44,986 nucleotides of DNA from Larix sibirica (GCA_004151065.3 NWUY0303995746.1:1-44986); one strand, 5' to 3'. Counted from the stretch's first letter, positions 31,855 to 43,740 are shown. Notes: a model not told the origin generated them from the letters alone. A program made the numbers and translations.

Positions 31855-33440
31855 AAACCGGCAAGCAGCACACCTTCGCATACAGAGCCACCTATGTCTC
31901 CATATACCGGAAGGATAATAAACCGAGAAGGAGCATTATCTTTATGATAAGTTCGGGGTATCCCTCTTTTTCATTTGCTTATCCCGCATGTGTTACATAT
32001 AAGTAGAGAGATGTAACCCGCATGTTATTGGATAAAAAAAGGTTAGACTGGGTATGTATCCATCTAGTTTGATCCATTTCGAAACATAATTAATATGATA
32101 TAATAATTAATATGATATAAAAAATATATAAATTATATACGTAATTACGCTTCTTGCCCGATTACTTAGCTCATTTTTCACAAATGTAAAGCTTGGGTGA
32201 GTCACAACACGTATCTAACCCCTTCGGTCCTGCCTGCACAGTCTGTTCCCCGTCGCCCCGCTTCCATTCTTCCCGTCACATTAGCACATCGCTCAACGAA
32301 TAATTAATTTTGTAAAGTCATTATTTATAAAAGTTGCTCTCATTGATGGCCTGTGCTCAATCACACTCAGCTACCTTTATTCCCTGTAAAAGCTCTCAAA
32401 TAGATAAGGGCCGGTCCTCTTTCTTGTCAATTAATCTATTGGCTCGAATACTATACTTGGCTCACGTTTATAGAAAACATACTCATTCGCTGTCTTTTAT
32501 AAATAAAATTGCTTTTCTTGGGAGAATTTATCATCGGAACACACAAGTGGATTTTCTTATTACTAAACTATAACCTTTAAGAACGGTTATCTATGTTAGG
32601 CAGGATGCCACCGATTGCTTTCAACGCTTGCTGGGGCAGGAGAGGAACCGAGGAGGGATAGTCAATTAAACACGAGGGCTGGATGGGATAAAAGCTGGTA
32701 GAAGAGGCAGGCGTAGAACCCAGCGACTTTCCTTTATGGCAGGGGATAAGAAACGGGGCTTTTAGAGCACGGACACGGGGGATAATAAAACAAACCAGGC
32801 AGGAGAGAAAGAAAGGAGTAGGAACACCATCAAGTTGCATGCTTTTACTTACGCTATTACGGATATATTCTAAGGCTGCAGCTCAACACTCAGATCGACA
32901 AGAAAGAGCACCGATTTCTCTATATATTATTTATTGCCTACCCGGGTGCAGGCACCACATTTGGTTGGTACAGAATTATACCTGGGCCTACTACAACCTG
33001 TTACCTGGGATGGCATGGGATGGGATCCAACCTGCCCACCAATGCGCAATACAGAACAGACAGCTTGGTGGATAATGCTTATTAAACGTAGCTGCTTATA
33101 TACGCGTTCTTATACCATGTTACCTCCTTATTTTAGATAGGGCTTGCTAGATTTGATTTACTGTTTTACCCATACTGCATGTCTTCTTAAATGAGCGCAC
33201 AATCTTCTGAGATGCAAACTCCAACTGAATGGCTTCTTACAGGGGCGCTCCGCTCCTTCTTATTTGCCTTCTTTACCACGTAAGGTTAAGACATAAAGGT
33301 GCAGTTAGTAGTAGGCAGCATATCAAAGGTAAATAGTGCGGTAACCAACAGATGTATCGGTTGTAGTTGAACGCCCCGCCCGTCCCTACAATAGAAGTCG
33401 GATCAAGAAGCACATATATAAAGCGCATAAACCCCGAACA
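31855..33440. other. intergenic DNA, no gene recognised
   Basis: Frames of 60-87 codons on both strands, none recognisable. It contains a 17-bp tandem at 32086. ATGGGATGGGATCC-type slippage is seen near 33011-33027. Confidence 0.4.
32086..32119. repeat. 17-bp perfect tandem duplication
   Basis: ATAATTAATATGATATA twice without a gap, in a very AT-rich patch (32080-32150). Confidence 0.9.
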
Positions 33441-33448
33441 ACTAAGTA

Positions 33449-33634
33449 TTAATCCAGCAGTTCCCTGTGCGCCTTCATCTTAAAATAAAGAGGCTCCCTA
33501 AAAACTGTCTTAAATGCTATTTTTCCTAAAGCAACCTCTCGTGTGTCAGGGGTAATATAGGATTCATCCATCGAGATCGAGAACTCCAATTTGTCAGTAG
33601 ACAACTCGCTAAATTTAATGATTACTTGGGCCAT
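33449..33634 (-). CDS. orf61, small protein-like open frame
   Basis: 61 codons from ATG. Product not recognised. Unlike most frames here, its amino-acid composition is balanced: charged residues alternate with beta-strand-like stretches (KLEFSISMDESYI, KIAFKTVFREPLYFKM), and no repeat underlies it. It could be the remnant of a transferred gene. Upstream on the same strand (33899-34189) another frame without a good start (TTG) reads LVPADKYYVLASKLGEILVI and also looks protein-like, possibly part of the same lost gene. A protein database search would decide. Confidence 0.25.
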   Translation of the reverse strand: MAQVIIKFSELSTDKLEFSISMDESYITPDTREVALGKIAFKTVFREPLYFKMKAHRELLD

Positions 33635-33639
33635 CTACA

Positions 33640-34970
33640 AATGATCTAGAAACGGAACCTGGCCTTGGATAACTGGAAAATTAAGCGTATGCAAACAAAA
33701 GCGGCATATCAACAAGGTCAATTTGAAACATAAAGGTGGCATGTATCTGGATCACAAGCATTAGCCTAGTCCTCTTAATGGTAATTAAAGTAAAAAAAAG
33801 GTAGCCTCTCTATTTGATTGGTGTAATAGTCTATGATTAGTGGAAACCTCTATCCAAATGGATAATTTGCTTAATGAAAGCTTATATATATATATATTTC
33901 AGATATATTTACTTAGGCCTATTAGGTTCGGCCCAAGCACGAAGTTCGCTTGGAACAGAGTTGAGAAAAAAATCTCATTTAACATTTTGATTAATGAAAT
34001 CATATTCCTTTTTGGAGCCAAATTGAGAATCATAACATTGAAAAGTATTTTTTTCACTATAAAATATATCCCTTCCAGAGCGTTTCTATATAGTATAACT
34101 AGGATTTCGCCAAGCTTTGATGCCAAGACATAGTACTTGTCTGCGGGAACCAATACCCCATTCAATCCTTTGGAATTAGGACAGGACAACGAGTGGATGT
34201 AGACTTTGTGGTCCTACAATTGAGCAAGAAAAAGGATCTTATCCGCTTTGATTCTTTCTTAAGCCGCTAGCCAGTAGATAGTTTATGTCGACGGAGGTAG
34301 TTGCGAAGAAGGTGGTGGGGCTATTTGCCGGGTTACCACTCCTTGTTGCTTGGTTTTGAGCAATTATGCTTGCCAGAAAGGAAGTATTCAAGGTTCTAAG
34401 TTCCCAATTGCATAATCAAGCCCCGTCCAATAACTAAGTTAAGGTAATTCGGCCAGTATATAAAGGGGGAATAGGTACGCCACCAAGCGGGCGGTAACAT
34501 AAGCATGAATCCTTCCAGCATCTAAAGGGAGTCAGTCCCTTCATAATCAACTAAATCATGACTCCTTTTTGCAAAACACGCCTCAAAATGAATGGACCAT
34601 GCCACGGAAGTGGTTCGACCTTTACTGTGCCCACCAACTTATAGTTTAATGCAAGGTCGAGTGCCAAATAGATGTTTACCGGGTCTTCCTATTGCTGCTG
34701 ATCCTGCCCGCTTTCTTCCCTGCCCCTTCTTTACCGCTAACGTATCTGGTTCACCCCACACTTACTTTAAAGGAGTAAGGATAATATACGCCATTATAGT
34801 GATAAAATATAAATACACTACTACCTAATATAATAGCTAAATAATATAAAGCGTAAAAGGGGTTTGTAATTTATATATCTATCCAGTGGTGTTCCTGTTT
34901 GCTGGACTGCTCTAATAAATTGATTCGTGGTGGCCCGCGTCAAAGCTATATAGTGCTAGTCAAAAATTCC
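33640..34970. other. intergenic DNA, possible minus-strand gene remnant
   Basis: Opposing frames at 33840-34189: 97 codons plus and 96 minus. The minus frame is the more protein-like and may belong with orf61, but I cannot identify it. An AT run lies at 33881-33898. Nothing recognised in 34.2-34.97 kb. Confidence 0.35.
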
Positions 34971-34971
34971 T

Positions 34972-35092
34972 GCCTGAAGCACCACCAGCATCAGTTTCAC
35001 TAGCATTTCAATCAGAAGTTGAAGTAACAGTTGAAGGAGCAGCATTACCGGCATCATCAGAATTACCATAATTACCAGGAGCACAAGGATTT
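34972..35092 (-). other. triplet-periodic Gly/Ser/Thr/Asn-rich island 3
   Basis: In one minus-strand frame it reads APGNYGNSDDAGNAAPSTVT, then STSD, a stop, and NASETDAGGASG. Codons are mostly purine-N-pyrimidine. The GNY-(x)2-S-x-DDA order resembles island 7 (GNYVGSTDDANA), suggesting common ancestry and not only shared composition. Confidence 0.45.
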
Positions 35093-35169
35093 TCCAGCAC
35101 AAGCAGAACAAGCACTACGAGGAGAGGCCAAACAGCAGCACTCGAACCAGGATCATTCCAAGTAGCATA

Positions 35170-35935
35170 AGTTGTTTTAACGGGTCTACTCTGGCCTAGG
35201 GTGCCTTACATGATCAATCACGAAGGTGGCTGCTGAGGTGAATGAAGTTATTAGTGTCCTGGATCGGCACTGTGCCTGCCTTTCGATCGGTGATGGGGAG
35301 ACCTCCATGATCGGGCAGGTGACTTGCCTTGCAACTGGAATGATCCGTCAAGAAGCAAGCGAATGTCCCCGCCTATGCCCACGTGGGTGGTTACCTGGGG
35401 TATAGGGCTAACCACCTATTGTACGGGGGAGCCTTATCTGGATAGTAAATACTCCTCTGTGAACCTAGCCTTGTCGATGGTATATTCTCTTCTGTGAACC
35501 TGGCCTTATATATACTCCATTGCAGGAAATCAATTACCTTACTTGCTCTGAACTTAAACTTTTACCTACTACTACTTTACAACATACTTACCACCTACCA
35601 CGGCGTATTCACCACCCTTTAGATAATGGTTCCATTTACTCACTTACTTAGAGCACGGGCTTCAACAGAGAGCAAGAGCAGGGCTTCAGACATCATTGCT
35701 AGGAAACGAGCCGCTCTAGTGGATGGATAGTAGGGTTTTGAAATTGACTATCCCAACATACCAAACTTGCTTTTTGGGTCATGTTTAATAATATTTTATT
35801 TATCTTATAACGAAGCCTTCCTACACTGTTGGAGTGATCAAACCTTTTCACTATTGTGCGTTGGGATCTTTGACGACTTCGGCGTCCCCTATTTTCTTGG
35901 ATTGATTCACTGTGTGCTTTACTACTTAGATTAGA
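35170..35935. other. intergenic DNA, nothing recognised
   Basis: 35.5-35.65 kb has the CTTAC/ACCTAC style of 20.4-21.8 kb. A 108-codon minus frame (35699-36025) runs antisense through the GGCACTTTGA repeat copy and has no recognised domain. Confidence 0.4.
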
Positions 35936-35943
35936 TGGGCTTG

Positions 35944-35975
35944 GGCACTTTGAACAGCCATCGCGCCTTTTGCCT
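35944..35975 (+). repeat. fifth copy of GGCACTTTGA repeat
   Basis: GGCACTTTGAACAGCCATCG + CGCCTTTTGCC, preceded by GGGCTTG, as in the 21.2-21.8 kb family. Confidence 0.65.
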
Positions 35976-35979
35976 TTAG

Positions 35980-36144
35980 CTGGAAGAAGAGAATGAATGT
36001 CAGTTGGAAACCCACATTGCTTCATTGTTGGAACTGCTTTACTTAGTCACTACAGCCAAAACTTTAGCAGATATTATAGGAACTTCAGCTGATATCATTG
36101 AATTTCTGGTCGAATCTGAATATCCAGAGTTAGGGGATCAATAA
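35980..36144 (+). other. start-less 54-codon open frame, protein-like
   Basis: Open between stops at 35977 and 36142 with no ATG before the middle of the frame. It is acidic and helix-friendly (AKTLADIIGTSADIIEFLVE). I do not recognise it, and this length is common by chance. Listed only because its composition is unlike the repeat-derived frames. Confidence 0.15.
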
Positions 36145-36149
36145 CTTTA

Positions 36150-36730
36150 ATTTCTGAGTTAAATGCAGCTTAAATCAAAGTTTTTAGTAAAATGGGGTAT
36201 CATAGTTTATTTTCCCACTTTTACAAGGTCCTTATCACTTCCAAATTTCCAATCTCGATACCCTTGCGCTCTAAAATTTCCCACCTGGATAGGTTCAATA
36301 GGTTTTGCCCTTCATGCGCCATCCTTTCACTATAAAATTTTCCACCTATTGAATTATAAGTGAAAGAGTTGGAGTGAGGGGTTAGTTGAGTGAGTTTATA
36401 TAACCAGAGGGAAGTTTGGTGCGTTAATGGTGTGAGTCACTGAGGTCCCTCTGAATTTGTGTTGTATTAATTAATTGGAACCAGCTTTTTTCCCATTGAT
36501 TGTTAAAGCAATTCCATTAGTTAATTTCTGTAATTTGTTGCTCCCGCCCCTGAGAAGGTTATCAAAGATAGATGTCACTTAGTGATTGATGCTTTATTAA
36601 TAAAATTGTAAGCAATTGGAGCTCAATTCAGCTTTATTCCTTCATAGGGAGGCCGGTGAGGGTCCTTCGTTGCGCAGCACCAGCCGAAAAAACGGTTTTA
36701 GACCCGGTAATAAAGGTAGAACCACATTAC
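36150..36730. other. intergenic DNA, nothing recognised
   Basis: AAAATTTCCCACCT (36279) and AAAATTTTCCACCT (36334) form a loose direct repeat. No gene. Confidence 0.4.
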
Positions 36731-36735
36731 CTCCA

Positions 36736-36981
36736 TTAGTATAAACTACAATAGCCCAAGCCATAGAATCCAAGACCTGAGTTCAAGCAGCAGCCAAAGT
36801 GGGCAGAGCCATAGATAAAATGCATATAGATAAAATGCATGCTGTAAATAAAGGAATTCCCACTACAAAAATTAGCAAAAGAGGGGCCTAAGCCTGCAGT
36901 CCAATAAGCAAACCCAGCATACCTTAAGTTGTAGCATACACCCCCCCCCCAATAAGGTAGTCCAAGCCAATAGGAAAGCAA
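36736..36981 (-). other. triplet-periodic Gly/Tyr/Phe-rich island 4
   Basis: An 81-codon minus frame, rich in Gly, Tyr, Phe, Ser and Cys. The Gly-rich start is encoded by a C10 tract at 36941-36950 followed by AATAAG. ATAGATAAAATGCAT is duplicated at 36812 and 36826 (approximate), giving the peptide repeat MHFIY. It is grouped with the other islands by codon pattern, but more weakly. Confidence 0.3.
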
Positions 36982-36984
36982 CCC

Positions 36985-38915
36985 TATTCATAGTAGCAGC
37001 AAAGAATAGCGTAATAGTATCAGCAGTTCAATCCAATAAAGTAAAGCAAGATAAATGAAACCAAAAAATGAAAGCATCAAAGCCAGTCAAATATATAATA
37101 ATGGCTAAAAAAGGAAGCAATTAAAGTAAATGAACAAAGCAAGTAAACCTCCGGGATTTGTTAGGTGGCTAAGAAGGTACAGAGTGTTAAATGTTATTTG
37201 GTTGCATTTCAGATGTGGGTTCGGACGGGATATTGAAATCTCCTCCTTTGTTCGTCCTGTTGTGCCATAATGCTATCTCCCCTCTCATCAGTGACTTTCA
37301 GGGTTTGATTGCTGCCGGACATACTAATCTACCTTGGTAAGTACGACTTCCCAGTCCTTTCGTATTTTAGCCTTATAATATGTGTGGGAAGGGGCTTTAG
37401 CCTCATTTATCTGATCTGCGTATAGCCAACGTAGCGGTAGTCTCTTACTGATGTCCCCCCCTAAGAATCTAGAAGCTACGGTCTGCAAACTGCTTAGAGC
37501 ATGGTCCATGGGTTTATCAGTTTATTTGGGAATCATACTTTATTTATGGGTCTGACGGTCATGCTACTTTTGGTTCCTTTATAATGGGATTGGTCTGTTG
37601 GGCTTTCACCAACCGTCCAGGGTCTCTTGATCGTTGCGCTCCGTTCCGAACCAGTTTTGCATATTTTTATTCTGGGATCCAGCATAGGTGTTTGCCGCGC
37701 AAACAAACGTTTGGACTTTGGTGAAAGGTGATAGTTGACTTGAACTCACCCAATGAGTCTTCGAACGAGGCCTGGATATCCAAAGTCACTTGCTCATGTG
37801 TCCTATTATGTTTTCGCCTATCCCCAATAATATAAGCAGAGCATTACGGGGAATAAGGCACTCTGCACTCCCATCAGTGGCCCCAGATATATTAGAGCGA
37901 GATGGGTTTTCGCGGCGGACCCCCATCTGTGTCGAGCTTCCTACACCAGAGATAAATTAAACGAGTTGAATCCGGTTTGATCTCACCTTTGTCAAACCGC
38001 ACCCTCATAAAAATTGTATCTTGATCTGTCCCATAGAATTAAGTACTCGGTCGCCGGTTTTACTCATAGAAAGAATAAATATCGCCATTCAACTTGATTC
38101 ACCAGCTAATGAGTGAGCTTCTCGCCCGATTCTGAGTACCGCCTGCTTGTAAATTCCTGGGTGTGTAACTCCAAAGTCCATTACTAAGGAGGAGCTTCAT
38201 ATCCGTCGAACTGATACACCTAGCGATATGCCAGTGTGATTCAACGGAGGGAGAAGGGGGGGGGGGTAAACGTTGATGGCATATTCTTAAACCGAACTTC
38301 ACTCAATAAATTCGCCGGGTTCACCCAACCTTCGCGCTCCTGGGAAACCACTGCACAGTTCCACTTGACCTACTCAAATTTATGTATCATGGGGTGAGCA
38401 ATGCCGTTCGACTCGGTTCAGTATGAATCTGCACCTGGATAGGGTTGATTGGTGGCCCACTACATATATAGTAGGCTCTTGTGACATCATTTTCGATGCT
38501 GTTTTCATTTTGTATATGCCAGATGTTTCATGTTGTCTGGCGATCACACGATTACGCGGAGGATTCGTGCGAAACACCTTATAATATGATGCGTTCTTGG
38601 CACTTCGATCGTTCAATGATCATGAAATTGATCACTGGGTCTTTTTGATTCTTAGGAGAAATGCACTAAATACTGAATACTATGCACCATGGTGTTATAT
38701 GAATGGATGCATCAATAAGTAGTTATTTGAAACCCTTTTTGTTGGAGCATAGTGAAAGCTACTAGCAAATGTGGAAACAAATTAATTTTTTGTAAAAGAA
38801 TTTTTCCGGAGCGCATATTTTCATTTTGCTAGCCAAAAATTATACAGCTTCGATTATTTAGAATACGTCACTAGCTAAGCCCGGTGGTAAACTACTTAGA
38901 TAAGCTGCTACTGCT
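36985..38915. other. intergenic DNA, possible decayed minus-strand coding
   Basis: Between about 37.3 and 38.6 kb several minus frames of 60-78 codons (37324-37509, 38099-38302, 38380-38616) and start-less stretches have balanced composition, for example EQVTLDIQASFEDSLGEFKS near 37.75 kb and MRVRFDKGEIKPDSTRLIYL near 37.95 kb. No motif lets me name a family and stops are frequent. A copy of the dispersed element (GTAAACGTTGATGGCATATT) is at 38268. Confidence 0.3.
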
Positions 38916-38921
38916 TTATAG

Positions 38922-39050
38922 ACTGGTACTGGATCAAGGTCAACTACTAGCTCTGCTATTGGCTTTGCTCCTGGTGCTGCTATTGGTGGTGCTATCTCTG
39001 CCATTGGTATTGCCTTTACTTATGATGCAACTGGCTCTGCTGGTGGGTGG
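38922..39050 (+). other. triplet-periodic Gly/Ala/Ser/Thr-rich island 5
   Basis: 43 open codons on plus beginning TGTGSRSTTSSAIGFAPGAA and continuing in the same vein (Gly, Ala, Ile, Ser). GCT and GGT dominate. Same codon style as islands 1 and 2 on this strand and 3, 6 and 7 on the other. Ile-Gly alternation recalls a glycine-zipper helix, but no family is recognised. Confidence 0.4.
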
Positions 39051-39054
39051 TTAT

Positions 39055-40635
39055 TAAGAAAAAGGTGCTTCAACAACTGGGTAAAGGACTGGATCAACGA
39101 CTGGATATGGATCTTTATCTGTCCCTGCTACAATAATTTAGAATAAGGGTATTTAGTTTCAATCAAAAAGGATATGGAATAGCGGTATTATACTTTGTGC
39201 AGAGTTCGTATTACCACCATGGGATTATAGGAAGGGCAATATAACTATTGAGGTCCCGATGCGGGCGTAATAAAGAAACTTTAGTGGAAAGGGCTCCTAT
39301 GTACACGGTGGATAAGACCTAGATAAAGTGGGTCACAATACAGATGCAATAACTTAAAATTAAACCTCTGTAGCCCTCGGTCTGGTGTCCTATTATAGAC
39401 CATGCTCTAACGTACATTAACTCATACATTTTGTATAACATTACCTATTTATCGCTTTATGCCGAGCTATTTGCTTACTCACACAGGTCCCCACCAATCG
39501 CGTGCCCCACACCTTCCCTGCCCACACCGAGAAGTCTCGAAATAGCATCGACCAGGTAATCATTTCTATGTAAAAAAACCCAGCGTCAAGTTGCGAAATA
39601 AACCCAATAAGCAGACCCTTCATAAAATTTGAACAAGCGCTCTTGCCCATGTGTGGTCACAGGCTGCACCAACAATGATGTTCTTATATTCCATGCAATA
39701 TATTGACATGATTATCTCCATATTTTAGGTGACGCAATAATTCGAAGTGGACATACCCGTTTAGGTGGTGTTTTAGCTATACGCGGGATAATATCCATCA
39801 AAAGGATCCCACTTTGTAGCACTCATTTTTAGGAAACGACTAACGGTGAGTTGCGCTGCGCTGGTCAGATCTACATTTCACGGAAAGGTTCACCTTGGCT
39901 AAACTAATTATGGATAAGCTATAAATGTTTGAACAGCCAGAGAATAAACAACGGCGAATAATAAGCAGAGCTAATTAAGGACCATAAATGTCGGAAAACA
40001 TTTTTGTAGTTTGTGCCAACGACTTCACGAAAATGCTGGCTTTGGTGGGAAATGAAGATTTATGTTGGGGTTCCACTTTATACTGGGTTATTCAATTCTG
40101 GTACCTACAATTAAGGTACTTACAATATTTCATCTCACAATTGCATAAATCCGGAGCTCTACCACCTATACGCACTTTACTCCCAGCCCTCTTCCTGTTT
40201 GATGTTACAGGGTACTAGTTGGACCTATTTTTCTTTATTGGTCCCGGTCTGTTCTGTTATACTTATATATAAGGTTTAAAAACACGTGTATTTCCCCTTG
40301 CCCTCCCTTCGGTCAAGCAAGCGATATGTATCGGTACCAGATTTTCGTTATTATAATATGAGGTCGTCGTGGAGATATCTCATCAATGAGGATGTAATGA
40401 TAGTGATTTTGTCCACTAATGATGGTAAAATTCCTCTGAGTCAATCTCGTATTGTATTCTAGTACGACGCACTGTTGACATGGTTTATGCAAGATGGTTA
40501 TGGAACGTTTTACTCTTTATCTTAAGTTATATTTCGGGGATTTGGCAATCTTTGCCCTAAAGGAGAAAGTTTTATTATCCAGGATCATCAGAAGGTTGAT
40601 AGTAAGTAGCTACCGAAGAGTAAAGAGGCTTTTCA
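39055..40635. other. intergenic DNA, no gene recognised
   Basis: Frames of 60-76 codons only. CCTTGCCCTCC + GGTCAAGCAAGC at 40298-40322 duplicates words found at 7.36-7.45 kb. No RNA gene seen. Confidence 0.4.
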
Positions 40636-40638
40636 GGG

Positions 40639-40655
40639 ATTATCCCTGGGATAAT
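40639..40655. repeat. 17-bp palindrome ATTATCCCTGGGATAAT
   Basis: ATTATCCC T GGGATAAT, arms perfectly complementary around one base. Too tight to form a hairpin without opening the centre. It could be a dimer-protein site or chance. Confidence 0.6.
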
Positions 40656-40659
40656 AAGC

Positions 40660-42060
40660 GAGGATCGCAGAGGATGTAGATTATTTATCCCAGAGGAGGT
40701 TGTCAATAAAGTATACTAGGTCCGGACAAGGTGGACTTTGAGGAGACTCTGGCAGGGAGGGAATTTTTCAATGACCGAAAGTCAATGACCGAAAATGGAG
40801 TGCAGAGCCCAGATTTACACAATAAATAAAGGGATTTTTATAATCATGCTTACCTTGTCCTTGTGAGGGAGGATCGCCTTCAGGCAGGCCCTGGGACAGA
40901 CCGCACCGATTCCAAGCGTGGAATATTAGTCTGGTCGTTTCCTGATGGTGGGGTAGTGTTACCACCAAATTGTGTGCCCGACTCAAGTCTATCCTCCGAG
41001 CACCCAAATCACCAAGAGTTGGACCGAAAACACCTTCCGGTGAACTTAACAAACAACTGGTGAATTCACTAGTTATTGGAAGATAACTGAAAAGGGCCGG
41101 GGTAGTCTTAAGGGGTTAGCGCCTAACAGGACCTAGCCTTCTTCCTAAGCTGGTTGTATATCTGGCATTAGGATGAGTGATTTTGTGTGATGTCCCCACT
41201 GCATACTTATTTTAGTTCTATACTCTGTCCGGCGAAATCCAAAATTGTTTGATCCGTTAGCTTCCCTGATTAAGAGATTACCAAGCCCCTATGAAGCAGG
41301 AAGACGTACTAACAGATAGGTCGATCCGCTCGGGCCCGGGGAAGCTCCGTGCTCGAAGCTCACAATATGAAACTGCATATAATATAGTCCACAAATTCTT
41401 TTATACTATTCTATTGTGGGGTTAAGGTAAAGCCACGTGCTTATAGAAGGCTTACCACATTCCCTTATGAATGCTTCGTTCCCTGTCGATTGGTCACAGG
41501 CTGGGTAAGAACTCCCTAAAAAGGCTAACAATTATATAGGCAGTAGGTAACAGGCTCTACCTCCTATAGCTGGATCCTCTCTCTGGTCTCAAGCTGCCTT
41601 GGTTCCTATACCTGTTGGTCCCTAAACTGACGGTCACAGGCGCTTTGGGTTCACATTTTAAGCCCAAAGAAAGTATAGCCAGTGTAGTTATTCTCACGGG
41701 TCTCGTTGAATATACTCTATAGGCCTGGCTATAACAGTTGGATCAGGCCTCCCAAAAGTCTGGATCTAGATGTCACATTATGCGCGCCTTGAACTAGGAA
41801 CTTGGAGTGATAGGGAGGTGTAATTTTTCTCTGCGAGGCCACCTACAGACCCGTAGATTAGACGACTCTTAGGCAGGCCCATTAAGAACCAAGGATGCTA
41901 CAGCAGCTCTATACGGTTGCCAACAATGCTGTATAAAGGGGGGCCATAGAAGGGCACATGAGCCTTAGCCATATATATCCAGGCATAATTTGCATTTCTT
42001 CCAAATTAAGTTGATCCATTTGACCAAGTTTCAGTTGTTTACCTTGATCCGATTTACCAA
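40660..42060. other. intergenic DNA, nothing recognised
   Basis: Opposing frames at 40768-41063 overlap and are not recognised. GGTCACAGGC-like words occur near 41491 and 41632. No gene. Confidence 0.4.
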
Positions 42061-42066
42061 GTAAAA

Positions 42067-42105
42067 GAAACAGATAAACGGTATCGAAACAGATAAACGG
42101 TATCG
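42067..42105. repeat. 19-bp perfect tandem duplication
   Basis: GAAACAGATAAACGGTATC repeated with a 19-bp period, identical copies, so probably recent. Confidence 0.9.
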
Positions 42106-42204
42106 ATAACAAGTATATCCTCGCCAGTTTCATATCCAATTGCAAAGCTCACTCAATATGTACTACTAGCTTTTTCCAACTTATTTTCCACCCCGCTGAA
42201 GCAT

Positions 42205-42445
42205 TTGTCCGAGATTCAGAACCAATTGATTCAGCTTATTTAGATATCGCGGTAGAAGAACGAGCACCACCAGTTGATATTGAACCAGTCGATTCATCAG
42301 TTGCAGTTACAGATCGAGATATAGATCGAGTAGCAAATCCAGTTCTTCGAGCTACAGGCCCAGATCCTTTTGACTGATAAGAACCAATAGCAGCTGACCT
42401 ATTTCCATATCCATTTATAGATCCAGATCGTTCCCTAAATTGTTA
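42205..42445 (-). other. triplet-periodic Gly/Ser/Arg/Thr-rich island 6
   Basis: In one minus frame it reads, from high to low coordinate, ERSGSINGYGNRSAAIGSYQ ... ATRSISRSVTATDESTGSIS ... with stops near both ends only. GATCGAGATATAGATCGAGT-type near-repeats underlie it. Same style as island 7. Confidence 0.4.
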
Positions 42446-42449
42446 TCCA

Positions 42450-42925
42450 GATCCTTATTCATAGCCAGCAGTATAGGTGGTTGATCACATGGATAAAATT
42501 TTCTGCATAAGTGGAAAATCCATGTTTAGTAGTTTACCCCAAAGAAGCAGATCTATATCCATATGCAGATCCTATAGTTCGAGAGCCAGTAGCGAAGGAA
42601 GAGGCAACTATAGCACTATGTTTTGGGAGTCCGATCTATCTATTCTATGTAAGAATCGAGTCAAGCGCCAACCGAGCCTTCATAGCCTACTCGTAAAAGA
42701 AAAGCGCATTCATACACTGCACAAACCGGACACTCCTACCCAATTTGACTACTTAATGCTCTCGACTGAACTGCAGTATCCATTAGGTAGTACTACGATT
42801 AGGTAGAACGTCTATATTTAAGCTTTAACGAGCGAAACAAACCTTCCCTTTTCGGGCTCATAACCAAATGTACCCACCAACCAATCCAGCATGCCCATGG
42901 AAATAAGCTTATTATCCATCAAGAT
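42450..42925. other. intergenic DNA, overlapping spurious frames
   Basis: Two plus frames overlap (109 codons at 42477-42806 and 61 codons at 42511-42696). Neither is recognised. Confidence 0.4.
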
Positions 42926-42926
42926 T

Positions 42927-43335
42927 ATAAACCAGGAGCCGGAGCAAGTTGGTCATGTTCACTATCAAGATTAGGAACCGGAAGCCTGTTGGTCATGTTA
43001 AGTATCAATAAGAACAAAGAGAGGAGCTAGTAGTCTATGTTAGGTTGGAGAGATTAAGACTGGTTTATGTATGTTGTAGCTTGCACTTGGAAATAAAGAT
43101 ACCACCTAATGATTTCTTATTGGTAGCTTGCTGCCCTATACACAGAGATGATGAGCTATGCAACTTTACCCCATATAGTCTTTTCATTATCAACAGGAAA
43201 TGAGGAACAACCAACTAGCCCATTAGGAACCAAAAACAAGTAGCACGTAGTCTATCTATGTTCACTATGCAAGAACAAGGAGCCAGTAGTAGTCTATCTA
43301 TCACTAACCAGCAGGAGCAAGTAGTATGTCGTTAG
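42927..43335. repeat. degenerate ~45-50-bp repeats (AGGAGC...GTCTATCTATGTTCACTA)
   Basis: AACCAGGAGCCGGAGCAAGT + TGGTCATGTTCACTATCAAG (42930), GAACCGGAAGCCTGTTGGTC + ATGTTAAGTATCAA (42975), GAGGAGCTAGTAGTCTATGT (43021), GAACCAAAAACAAGTAGCAC + GTAGTCTATCTATGTTCACTATG (43229) and CAAGGAGCCAGTAGTAGTCT + ATCTATCACTA (43276), then AGGAGCAAGTAGTATGTCG (43312). Diverged and interrupted. Confidence 0.65.
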
Positions 43336-43380
43336 GTATGAAGCTTGAAGTATTTTATAGTAGGGGATATAAATAAGATA

Positions 43381-43740
43381 TCCTTTTTTATTATGGAAAG
43401 GGTTTGTATAAGTAGTAAGCTCTAGGTAGTTGATAAGTTGGAAGTTGAATTGGTATTGATTTAGACTTGATAGAGTATGGTAGGATGTATTTTTAGGTTA
43501 TATGAATAGGAATAATATTCTCTTTATAAGCTCTAAGTAATAGTAGGTTGGTAGGTCTAAAGAACTCTTTAAGATAATAAGTTTGTATTCTATATTTGAT
43601 AGTATGATAAGGAAATAATATTAGAGGATATAAATAGGAAGTAGATAAGAAAGAGAATCCTAGGTAGAGTTAATAAATGATAGTATTTTGGTATTTGGTA
43701 TAAATAATATTATGATCTTATTATTTATTCAGGAGCATCA
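43381..43740 (+). other. C-depleted, G-skewed tract
   Basis: Hand count over these 360 bases gives 19 C and 77 G on plus, with the rest A/T. No open frame of note. GATATAAATA, AATAATATT and TAGGTAG words recur loosely. Strong strand asymmetry with no gene is unusual in the window. The retropepsin-like fragment begins in its last 30 bases. Confidence 0.75.

Noticed and set aside
38922-39050. Gly/Ala/Ile-rich frame as an atp9 (ATP synthase subunit c) fragment
   Set aside because: Composition is similar but the order of residues and the conserved acidic residue of the second helix are not present.
40639-40655. Palindrome ATTATCCCTGGGATAAT as a transcription terminator
   Set aside because: No loop large enough to fold, no T-tract and no gene upstream.
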